Of a DNA stretch of 64,000 nucleotides, positions 54,918 through 64,000 are shown piece after piece (positions within the stretch are counted from its first letter, which is position 1; each line of letters opens with the position of its first letter). The stretch lies in assembly GCA_033977485.1 (NCBI GenBank), contig CM066988.1, positions 142,483,359-142,547,358 of the forward strand, given 5' to 3'. The notes beneath the pieces are model-generated. The model made no database searches, had not been told where the DNA came from, and saw only the letters and a list, made by a program, of their open reading frames with translations. The DNA is from Hydrangea macrophylla (Eukaryota > Streptophyta > Magnoliopsida > Cornales > Hydrangeaceae). The translations under genes were made by a program, and so were the position numbers.

Positions 54918-57462
54918 TTATGGACAACCAATGCGAGCTTTCCAGTCTTCAATCTTGGGTTTTACGAACTGTTCCCATCTTGTTGCATCTTCATATCGAA
55001 TTTTGTCCCACCCTGGCATAACATTTGGAATCGGCGCATCTTGTTTTAGGAAGACCTTCATGAAGTGGACCTCATCTAACAAAATAATAGGGACAATTTG
55101 AAGGTCACTTATTGGTCCATTTCTCAAAGGTAAATATGTGCATGACTGTAAGGGTGAAAGAACACAAAACACACAATTGAAGGTGGTGGCAAATAATGGT
55201 CCCATATCCGGCAGGTGCATCCAATACTTTGTTTTACACCCATAGTCCTTAAAAAAATTTAGTCTTTCCTCTAATTCCTTGTAATTTTTTTCACCACCCA
55301 ATTGATGAGTGTATAGTTCAATGTGCTCCCTCAATTCTTGCAACATAGCATTCCTAATGTCCTTCCATCCATCCTCTTTACTCATACCTAATAGTTCGAC
55401 ACAAGCTCTAAAACCACAATGACCATCCGGCGCAACATTTTCTAATGCATCGACAACATACTCCTTAATTTTTGGATTGAAGAGAGCTAAAACTTGTTCA
55501 ATCTAGTCCTCATCAATTAAATCTATCAACGATAGCTTCTTTCGGTTAGGTTGTTTCTTGGGCATCGATAGCTTCTTTCGCTTACTAACCGATTGTATGT
55601 CTTCGATGGTCTTGCTATACTCAAACCATGAAGGGTCTCTTTTGGAGCTACGAGTTGCTGCTGTTTGTTTCTTTGTCAATTTTCGAGGTCGCCCCTTTGA
55701 AACATTTGAAGCAAATGGTTCATTCAACCATGTCGTCTCTGGGTTTGCAAGCTCCCTTATTTTCCTTAATAGAACTTTGCGTTGATCGTAGTTACATTCT
55801 TGGACTCGTTTCTTTAACCTTTCAATCTCTAAGTCGTAATCCAAATCATCCTAATTTTTGAAATTTGGCACAATAGAGAGTTTTGCCCAATGAGGATCGC
55901 ATGCCAATAAAGGGATAGTCTCACCCAAACTACCAAAATCCACAATTTCATGTGCACATGGGAGACCATAAGTCATACGAAGAATGCACCCACAAGTTAT
56001 CTTACTAATGCCAATGTTTTTGCTCCTCTTAATTTCTTCCAAAATCAAGCCCAACGCATGATGAGAGATGTACCCTCTTAAGTCCCTTAGAGCAGGCAAA
56101 TTGTGAGCGAATCAAACTATGTTCAAATGACTCCACTACTTCTGTAATCTCTCCGACAATCATACGATGGAGTGCATGCCATAAAGATGTAAAGTTCCCT
56201 TGAGAGGAACCTATGTACTTCTTAAGTCTTGAATGTGCACTCTCTACTCGAGATGTTGTTGTGTTTTCAAAGTGCTTTACTTTATTGGTCCAAGCACAAA
56301 CAAATTGTTCCTTACACGGTAGCCATGTGTCTCGAATGTATTGGAGGAAATGTGGTACATGTGTCATCCATTTCTTTTCAAATGCAATACATTGGTCAAC
56401 ATACTCTTTCTCGGTAGTTGAATAAACTATTCTTGTCCACTCACGCTCAAATATAATCCAGTCCGCATTAGTTTCAAATGACTTTTTGCAATGTGATGTA
56501 ACATTCTTTGTTATGTGCCAAGTACATAATAGATGAACTGCACTTGGGAAGACTACATGAATAGCACCTATTAATGCGAGCTCCCTATCTGTAACAAAGA
56601 CGGATGGTAGTCGAGACGAATCAAACACATCCTTTAACTTGTAAAGGGCCCAAGTATAATTCTCTTCTTTCTCAGCCATCAAAAATGCAAACCCAATGCA
56701 AAATGTTCTACCTGTGGAGGTAGCTCCGATAATCTCAAGTAGTGGGCGCTTGAACCGATTAGTTTTGTATGTACAATCCAACATCACTACAGAAGGAAAA
56801 CATTTTGCAATCTTTATTGACTCTGGATTTGCCCAAAATAAATCTAATACCTCCTCAGTCTTGCTATCCCTATTATGCCATTCGAGATAATTATTTTCAA
56901 ATAATAACTTCATCACTTGTTGCATTGCAGATCTTCCTTCTGTTTCAGCACTTCTACATTTCCTCTGTGCATTGTAAATGGTAGAAATAGTGGACTTGTT
57001 CTCTCTGTTTCGTTGTTTTAGCGTTGTAAGACCCTCTTTCGGTTTTACTCCGCTTTTTGTCAAGTGTTCAACAATTCTTTGCTCATCATCTTTCAACCTG
57101 CCAGCATAAGAATGACCAATCGTCGTACCCCTAGTGGATGGTTGTGCAAACCACATATCACCTCAACCTTCCATTTATCATGTGCATATGGAATTCCTCT
57201 CAACTTAATAGGGCAATTGCACTTTTTTGTCTCCGATGACCTTTTACATCTGCTTATATCCTTATTGACATCGCTTTTTCCTTGTAACATTTTTTTCTTC
57301 TGGTGACTGCGGAAGACACCACCCCTTTCGCAACCCAAGATCCACTTTGGCTTCTTTAACATAAGCCCTACAATAGAGTTTGTAATTACGACAACCATAT
57401 TCAATCTAATACCAACATCTTGAGCCCAATGGATAAGCTGTGATCGTGAGTCAAAGACCTAC
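54918..57462 (-). pseudogene. MULE transposase with FAR1-type N terminus, SWIM and OTU domains, broken
   Basis: Read on the minus strand. A FAR1-type zinc-binding region comes first (Cys/His pattern KKCNCPIKL and GLHNHPLG, about 57440-57127). The MULE transposase core follows (MLDCTYKT, VTDREL and SRVESAHSRLKKY, Asp-Asp-Glu). Next is a SWIM-type finger (CGCILRMTYGLPCAHE, near 55960-56010), a basic linker, and an OTU cysteine-protease-like domain with PDGHCGFRA (55416-55427) and a later His in EVHFMKVFL. Breaks: frameshifts near 57126 and 56098, and in-frame TAG stops at 55851-55853 and 55503-55505. An acceptor-like site (ATGTAG|GTCTTT) at about 57463 suggests an upstream exon that was not found. 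Not functional; terminal inverted repeats not identified. Confidence 0.88.
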
Positions 57463-57599
57463 ATCTATATAATATTGGAGCTCAGTGTGTGTCCAGTCAT
57501 ATTTTTTATGGTGTTTTAGTGTGTGTACAGTCAGCCCTTTCACCAATTAAACTGTGCCACATAATTCGAGACAGAGACAGTCAGCACTGCTGACAGTCA

Positions 57600-58195
57600 G
57601 CCCCCCACAAGACACGCCCTCTTCTCTCATTCCCATACCCCTCTCTCTCTCTCTCTCTCCCCACTTGAAGCCTCTCTCTCTCTCACTCAAGATCCGGACC
57701 TCATTCCCATACCCCTCTCTCTCTCTCTCTCCCCACTTGAAGCCTCTCTCTCTCTCACTCAAGATCCGGACCGCCGAGGTCCGCCGACCGCCGAGGTCTG
57801 CCGATTGAAGCCTCTCTCTCTCTCACTCAAAAACCATGGAGATCCGGCGGCGGTTGAAGCCTCCCTCCCTCTCTCTCTCTCACTCAAAATCCATGGAGAT
57901 CCGGACCGCCGATTGAAGCCTCTCTCTCTCTCACTCAAAAGCCATGGAGATCCGGCGGCGGTTCATGTGGTCTGCCTCCCACCGCCGATTGAAGCCTCTC
58001 TCTCTCTCACTCAAAAGCCATGGAGATCCGGCCGATTGAAGCCTCTCTCTCTCTCACTCAAAAGCGACGGCTCATGTGGTCTGCCTCCCACCGCCGATTG
58101 AAGCCTCTCTCTCTCTCTCACCCGGCGGCGGCTCATGTGGTCTGCCTCATATTTTGAGATCCGGCGGTTCCATGGAGATCCGGCTCATGTGGTCT
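57600..58195 (+). repeat. CT-rich minisatellite with ATGGAGATCCGG units
   Basis: Units of about 60-100 bp combine GATTGAAGCCTCTCTCTCTC, ACTCAAAAGCCATGGAGATC, CGGCGGCGG and TCATGTGGTCTGCCTCCCAC, in seven or more partial copies with shuffled order. The left part is a 78-bp direct repeat (about 57640-57770). Open frames on both strands follow from the repeat. It looks like an amplified first-exon or leader fragment, but no downstream coding exon is joined to it. Confidence 0.8.
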
Positions 58196-59171
58196 GCCTC
58201 AGTTTGTAAAAGGAAGTCTGTAAACATGTGTTCATGTTTACTTAATCTCAAATTTTTCTTTTGGTATTTTTTCCTAAATTTTTCCCTTTTCAACCTTTGA
58301 TTTCCTAAATTCATTCTAATTTGTGGGTTTTGGTTTAATGTTGCAGATGCGGCGAAATTTTGTTCATGTTTAACTTTTAGATCAGTCTGTAAACATGATG
58401 TGTTCATGTTTTTCATAGCCATTTCCTAATAATCTCAAAAAATTTGAAAGTTTACTTAATCTCAAATTTTTTTTTGGTATTGTTTCCGAAATTTTTTCCT
58501 TTTCAACATTTGATTTCCTAAAATCATTCTAATTTGTGGGTTTTGGTTTAATTTTGCGGGTTTTTGAACCAATTCGGACGAAAATTTTGTGGGTTTTGGA
58601 ACCATCAGAATCCGGCACTTGGCGGCGCAGAACCTTCAAACACTTAGAAATTTTTCTTCAAACACTTAGAAATTTTAATTCCCCCCAAATTTTATCCAAA
58701 ATTTTATCCTTCCAAATTTTGAAATTTACTTCCAAAACTTTCAAAGTTTACCGAATCTCATCTTTGAAATATTTAGCAGTATATTGAACCTACATATACT
58801 CAGATTTCCAAAACTTTCAAAGTTTACCGAATCTCATCTTTGAAATACAAATCTTGGTATTATATCCTAAATTTAATCTGATTTCCTAAATTTAATCTGA
58901 TTTCCAAACTTTAAAATTTACCTCTAATCTAATTCTGATTTCTTTGAAATTTCATTACTATGATTTCCAAATCTTTGAAAGTTTACCGAATCTCATCTAT
59001 CCTAAATTTAATCTGATTTCCTAAATTTAAATCTTTCATTCTATATATTCTAACAGTTGTGTGCTCAAACCTATTTAACATTGTGTGCTCAAACCTAAAG
59101 TATTAAACTCTCTCCCTCTCTCTCCCTCTCTCTCTCTCTGTCTCTCTCTCTTCAAGGTTTCTCTTAAGTTC
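58196..59171. other. no gene seen; partial direct repeats
   Basis: A phrase of about 130 bp (CTTAATCTCAAATTTTTCTT to TTTGTGGGTTTTGGTTTAAT) at 58238-58340 recurs at 58455-58555. Near 58730-59040 short phrases such as TTTACCGAATCTCATCT and ATCTGATTTCCTAAATTTAA recur. A CT-rich tract at 59107-59150 could be a leader. Confidence 0.45.
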
Positions 59172-60640
59172 TTAGTTTAACAGGTATGTATCTTCTTTCT
59201 CTAAACCAAAACTTTTATTAATTTTGTTTCTATTCATTGTTCTGCTAGAGTTTGTGATTAGAAATTTAGAAGACCTTATATTTAGAACCCCTTACATTCA
59301 GTGTCGTAGTTTATATTTTTGGTTCAGATTGTTATAGTAGCCTATATGCATTCATAACCTCATATTTGTTAACAATTTTTTTTTTTTTAAAGTTGAGAAT
59401 AACACTGACATTAAATCATTGCCGTAGTTTAAAGTAGTAAGTTTATAACCCCTTACTCTTTGTTACTTCATCGCTTGAATCAACTATTCTTGCTTAATTC
59501 AAATGGGCTTTGTTCATTGTGTATATAATTTTTTTGTCATCTATTCTATAAATAGACTCATTTTGTATATAAATTTTTTTTTTAAATTTTTGTTGTGTTT
59601 TGTTGGTAAACCCCTTTTCTGTTAAAAACAACTGACCCTCTTTTGCAATTTTCTTTTCTTTTTTCCTTTTTCATTTTCCTTTTTAGCACCTTCACCCCTT
59701 TTCTGTTAAAAACATTTTCTGGCCCGGTTTATGATTTTTTTTTCAACTTCATTTGATGTTTTCTAGAGCTAGGTATGAATTTCTCGAAGTGAAAGATATT
59801 TGATGTTTAACTATCAGGTTATATTTGAATTGCTGCCACAAAAGTGTATATCATTATATGCATGTAATATATTGGTATATATTAGTTTAACAGGTATGTA
59901 TCTTCTTAGTTTAACATGTTATATTATATCATTCTTAGTTTAAAAGGTATGTATCTTCTTTCTCTAAACCAAAACTTTTATTAATTTTGTTTCTATTCAT
60001 TGTTCTGCTAGAGTTTGTGATTAGAAATTTAGAAGACCTTATATTTAGAACCACTTACATTCAGTGTCGTAGTTTATATTTTTGGTTCAGATTGTTATAG
60101 TAGCCTATATGCATTCATAACCTCATATTTGTTAACAATTTTTTTTTTTTTAAGTTGAGAATAACACTGACATTAAATCATTGCCGTAGTTTAAATTAGT
60201 AAGTTTATAACCCCTTACTCTTTGTTACTTCATCGCTTGAATCAACTATTCTTGCTTAATTCAAATGGGCTTTGTTCATTGTGTATATAATTTTTTTGTC
60301 ATCTATTCTATAAATAGACTCATTGTGTATATAAATTTTTTTTTTTAAATTTTTGTTGTGTTTTGTTGGGTAAACCCCTTTTCTGTTAAAAACAACTGAC
60401 CCTCTTTTGCAATTTTCTTTTCTTTTTTCCTTTTTCCTTTTCCTTTTTAGCACCTTGACCCCTTTTCTGTTAAAAACATTTTCTGGCCCGGTTTATGATT
60501 TTTTTTTCCAACTTCATTTGATGTTTTCTAGAGCTAGGTATGAATTTCTCGAAGTGAAAGGTATTTGATGTTTAACTATCAGGTTATATTTGAATTGCTG
60601 CCACAAAAGTGTATATCATTATATGCATGTTTAACTTTTT
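59172..60640 (+). repeat. 763-bp tandem duplication
   Basis: AGGTATGTATCTTCTTTCTC occurs at 59182 and 59945. From there both copies match nearly base for base (for example ACCCCTTTTCTGTTAAAAAC and GCCCGGTTTATGATTTTTTT) for about 700 bp, differing mainly in T-run lengths and a few substitutions. A third, diverged partial copy lies at 61255-61530. Each copy starts with a good donor-like site (AG|GTATGT). Confidence 0.9.
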
Positions 60641-61898
60641 TATATGGACTTCTTTTTTGTATAGAGTGTTATTTATATAGACTTCTTTTTTACAATTCTA
60701 TTTTATAGACTTCTTTTTAATATAGCGTGTGTTTGTAAGTGTTTGTGTAGAGTGTGTGTCCCAAAAATTGGGATGACAAACCCTAACCCTTACAAAGTTT
60801 ATTTATTTATTTATTTTATTAAAAAAGCCTAACATGCCTTTCCTTCCTTTATTTTGGTCAGAACACTAGCCTTTTTTCTCTTCTTACACTAGCCTTTCGA
60901 ATAAGAGTCCTTGACCCCAAGCCTTGACATTCACAAATTGGTCAATTGATATTAACCATCTGGCTATTCAACTTATGAGACTCTCATTGGAATTCTATTG
61001 GATGGTGTATTATTTTAATTTTATATTGGTAAATAAATGGAGATAAGAGCATGATGAAGTAGGAGTATGTGCATCCAACAATGTGTGATTTCAATGACAA
61101 TAAGATCTAGGTTCTGCTCCATGACTAAATGCTTTGAATTAGTAGTGATTGGGGCTAGGTTCAAACTCTGCTTTTCTTTGGCTACTGTGTTTTTCAGATC
61201 AACAAGAGCAAGACCTATAAGGAGGATTTTGTGACGACATTCTCGGTCATATTTGCTCATATTTTTGGTTCAGATTGTTATGCTAGCCTCTTGGTCATAT
61301 TTGGTATGCATTCATAACCTCAGATTTTTTTTTTTAAAGTTGAGAATAACACTGACATTAAATTAGTGTCATAGTTCAAATTAGTAAGTTGAGAACCCCT
61401 TACTCTTTGTTTCTTCATCGCTTGAAACAACTATTCTTGCTTAATTCAAATGGGCTTTGTTCATTGTGTATATAATTTTTTTTTTGTATTCAACTATTCT
61501 GTAAATAGACTCATTGTGTATATAATTTTTTCTTTTCATTAATTTTTGTTGTGTGTTGTTGTGTAAACTTACTCATTGCTTGGTTTTTGTTGTGTAAACA
61601 CTCATTGTGTATTTTGTTCATTGTGTATACAATATTTTTTTATTTTTCTTTTTTGTCAAATTTATTACTTTCTTCAAATTTTCAATTCCAAAAAGATCGG
61701 GTTTTCCCATATGCTTATTGCCAATTTGAAGAGTTTGGTTGTTTGGTTTAATGACTTTTGACTTAAGTCTGTTAAATTAAGTTTTAAAGAATATGGCATC
61801 ACGTCACATATTTGGTGGAGACACAATTTTCCACAATCCACCATCACTTTTTTTTTTGTACTCAACTTATGTGAATGATAAATGACATATTTATGCAG
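60641..61898. other. no gene seen; diverged third repeat copy
   Basis: 61255-61530 is a partial, diverged copy of the 763-bp unit. The rest is AT-rich, with polypyrimidine runs, ending in an acceptor site (TTTATGCAG) before the gag-like ORF. Confidence 0.45.
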
Positions 61899-62546
61899 AT
61901 GGATATAAGACCCCCTATAATGCCACGCACCAGTATGCGTCTTCAGCATAAACAAATACTAGATGAGCTTGATACTATGACTTTTGAGGAAGACACTCCC
62001 ATAAGGGATTATGGGACAGATGTAATTGCTTTATGTGTTCGTTTACAAAATACGGGAAGAATTGTCTCAGAGAGATTTATGATGAATAAGATAGTTGAGT
62101 CACTTCCATCATGTTGGGACCATTGTATTGCAGATATCCTTAATAGGCACAAACCAGATGATTCGTATGACTTTTTAGACCTATTAGAGGAAGCAGAGCG
62201 CGATATCCACCCATTGTGGATAGAGCTTGAGACAACAAAAATGGATTTAGTTTCAGGGGTTACAGATCACTTATTGAAAAAGAAAACCATATACAATGAA
62301 CTTAAGAGAAAAGGATTTCGTCCACATATTGCAATTTTGGTCTATGCGATAATAAACACGCTTCCAGATGATTGGCCTAAGAAAGTAATACACAATATTC
62401 TGAAAAATGATTTTAAGGACTTTAAAGCTCTAGAAGAAATGTTGAAGGAAGTCGAGTTCGATTTGTTATGTACAAAAGCTGTGGAGAGAGTGGAACAAAC
62501 ATTGGTGGACCAAGAGAGTGGAACAGACATTGGTGAACCAAAATAA
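61899..62546 (+). CDS. gag-like ORF with two similar halves, unknown function
   Basis: 215 residues from the ATG that directly follows an acceptor-like TTTATGCAG; an upstream ATG at 61875 is in frame but would precede that site. Residues about 43-105 and 130-190 resemble each other: a hydrophobic helix, then SLPSCW (68-73) or TLPDDW (154-159), then an ILxx..D/F..L(L)EE/LKE(A/V)E segment. The pattern of an 'sLP..w' turn followed by an acidic helix is that of copia-type gag (UBN2) domains. No protease, zinc knuckle or pol follows. It may be a retroelement remnant kept as an exon, or a domesticated gag. Expression is unproven. Confidence 0.45.
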   Translation: MDIRPPIMPRTSMRLQHKQILDELDTMTFEEDTPIRDYGTDVIALCVRLQNTGRIVSERFMMNKIVESLPSCWDHCIADILNRHKPDDSYDFLDLLEEAERDIHPLWIELETTKMDLVSGVTDHLLKKKTIYNELKRKGFRPHIAILVYAIINTLPDDWPKKVIHNILKNDFKDFKALEEMLKEVEFDLLCTKAVERVEQTLVDQESGTDIGEPK

Positions 62547-63040
62547 TAAATAGACATGGTTTGAGATGTATTTTTTTATTTTTTTATTTATTATTTTTTT
62601 TTTTTAATGATTGTAGTTATTGGAACTTTTAATAAATAAGAATGTTATCCTAAATGTGGATTGTTTATTCCCATTTTTTATTTTATTACAGGTGTAATTG
62701 TTTGCACAACTTACTTCTGTCTAAATAAAGTATTCCCATTTTCAGGTGTAATTATTCCCATTTTTATTTTCTGCCTTTTTTTATTATCTGGTATGATATT
62801 TTATTATTGTAATTGTACGAACTACAAAGGCTTTCCCAGAACAATTATTAAACTTTGACTAAATTAATTTAGTCACACCGTTTATCTTGAATTCCCTGAT
62901 ATCAGTGATAAATGAATTAAAATACCACTTGAAAGTTGTGAGTTTATTTTTATAAGAGTTTATTTCTTTTTCTTTGGTCTTACCCATAAACAACTATTTT
63001 AGTTAAATTTTGTTGGGTGATATTGTTCAATTCTGTTGCA
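62547..63040. other. no gene seen
   Basis: AT-rich spacer with T runs (62572-62605) between the gag-like ORF and the small exons. An AATAAA-like signal near 62631 could end the upstream transcript. Confidence 0.4.
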
Positions 63041-63048
63041 GCTAATCA

Positions 63049-63550
63049 ATGGCTAAATACACAATTTTCAAGGCTCAAGAATCTTCAGTAAGTTTGCTTT
63101 ATTTGTATAACATAACAATCTTAGTACATCTATATAATATTAATTAAAAAAAATAAAAATAATTCATATACTGATTTATTTTAACAACTGTCACAGCTTG
63201 AGAAAGAGTTGGAGGAAACTGTAAGTTAATATATATTTAACACAAATTTGTTATTCTACATTATTTAGCTGTATTTAATAAATTGTTTTATGTCTAAAAT
63301 ATAAGGTTGAATTCCTTCGCACCAAAAATGTTAGTATTAACTTTCGTGATGAGAGGGAATTAAATGCTATGCGAATTGCTGAGGTTAGCTCACGAATTCT
63401 ATTTTTAATTCCTCTTTTTTTAATGTGGTTATCGCCCATCAATATTTATATTTTCACAATCTTATTTTCTTAAAGAAAAACTCAAAAAAGGACGATACGG
63501 AGAAAGGGAGTACAAGCTCTTCTGTAAAAGGAAAAGGGAAGGAAAATAAG
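63049..63550 (+). CDS. run of four small phase-0 exons, gene continues past the window
   Basis: Proposed exons: 63049-63087 (13 codons, starts MAKYTIF), 63197-63220 (8 codons, LEKELEET), 63306-63383 (26 codons), 63476-63550 (25 codons, Lys/Ser-rich with KGKGKENK). All are bounded by AG and GT and all are phase 0, with no stop in the joined frame. An acceptor (TTCTGTTGCAG) lies just before the first ATG, implying a leader exon upstream. The product so far is a charged, helical, then Lys-rich low-complexity N terminus. No family recognised. A chance fit of four tiny exons is unlikely but not excluded in AT-rich DNA. Confidence 0.4.
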
Positions 63551-64000
63551 GTAACTGTGGCATGATTTTATGAGATTTTATTTATAGTTTACACTGTTAC
63601 TATTTATGTTTTATAATAATGTATACTTATTGAACTTATGATTGTTGGCATTTCAATTGTAAGATTATTTTGATTTATTCTTCTAGAATTACTGTGTAAA
63701 AACTAGAATTACTGTGTAAAAATTAAAACCAACTCTAATTCAAATTCAAATTATACTTCAAACGAATAGAGTAAGTTGAAAATTGATGTACCAAATTCAT
63801 TTTACAATTAGTAGCAAGAATAATAATACTTCAAAAGGAAAAAAAAATAGTAGGACATTCATTTACAAAATTGCTTTTGTTTATATTATTTTTAACATAC
63901 TAATACTTAATTCAAAATAACAATTTAATATTTAATAATACTTCAAAAGAAAAAACAACCCACAATAATAATACTACACAAGAAAAACAAAATTAGTAGG
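63551..64000. other. AT-rich right edge, no exon recognised
   Basis: No acceptor followed by an open phase-0 frame was found with confidence; the next exon of the preceding gene may lie beyond the window. Confidence 0.35.

Noticed and set aside
54886..55101. Plus-strand frame opposite the OTU region
   Set aside because: Shadow of the minus-strand MULE-OTU coding sequence.
57547..58101. Leu/Ser-rich and Arg/Glu-rich frames over the CT-rich minisatellite
   Set aside because: They follow the repeat on both strands; not evidence of a protein.

Overview
This window is nuclear DNA of a eudicot plant. It is AT-rich, has intron-split genes with GT..AG borders and many plant transposon families: a Sirevirus-like Ty1/copia element, long LTRs, hAT, Mutator and Tourist-like MITEs, a tRNA-derived SINE and a MULE with an OTU domain. 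Two intact host genes are visible. The rest is layered mobile and repetitive DNA.

Layout. 1-7364: the right part of a Sirevirus-like copia element (gag remnant, pol, an extra ORF after pol, polypurine tracts, 3' LTR); its 5' LTR lies outside the window. 7365-16400: no host gene; MITEs, a LINE RNase H scrap, degenerate repeats built on a GTGAAATTTCAC palindrome, a 228-bp tandem array and a near-perfect hairpin. 17159-34491 (+): a 15-exon gene for a 1089-residue protein with a PP2C phosphatase, two cyclic-nucleotide-binding domains and an AGC-like kinase domain (plant 'PKG', like Arabidopsis At2g20050 as recalled). All splice phases agree. Its introns are swollen by a 4.2-kb solo-LTR-like element, a hAT MITE, Tourist-like MITEs and an LTR-element remnant. 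35052-41834: foldback element, a hAT element split by a second long LTR, more MITEs. 41835-42020: SINE. 43375-44736 (-): a single-exon ATL-family RING-H2 gene. In Arabidopsis ATL12 (At2g20030) is close to At2g20050, so the pair looks like retained microsynteny. 45000-54228: MITEs and a giant, repeatedly invaded inverted repeat (48535-54228). 54918-57462 (-): broken FAR1-type MULE transposase with SWIM and OTU domains. 57600-64000: CT-rich minisatellite, a 763-bp tandem duplication, an orphan gag-like ORF with two similar halves, and a run of small phase-0 exons leaving the window.

How the genes may work together: the phosphatase/CNB/kinase protein carries an N-terminal myristoylation/palmitoylation signal, and the ATL protein is a predicted membrane E3 ubiquitin ligase. 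Both would act at membranes in signalling, but nothing in the sequence links them functionally beyond their neighbourhood. Most notable points: the kinase domain lacks its catalytic Asp, Lys and Asn; both CNB domains lack the phosphate-binding Arg; palindrome clusters sit before TATA boxes in both the LTR and the internal promoter of the copia element; a giant palindrome can be 'unpicked' through three exact insertions; and two diverged LTRs keep an array of hairpins though the hairpin sequences differ.
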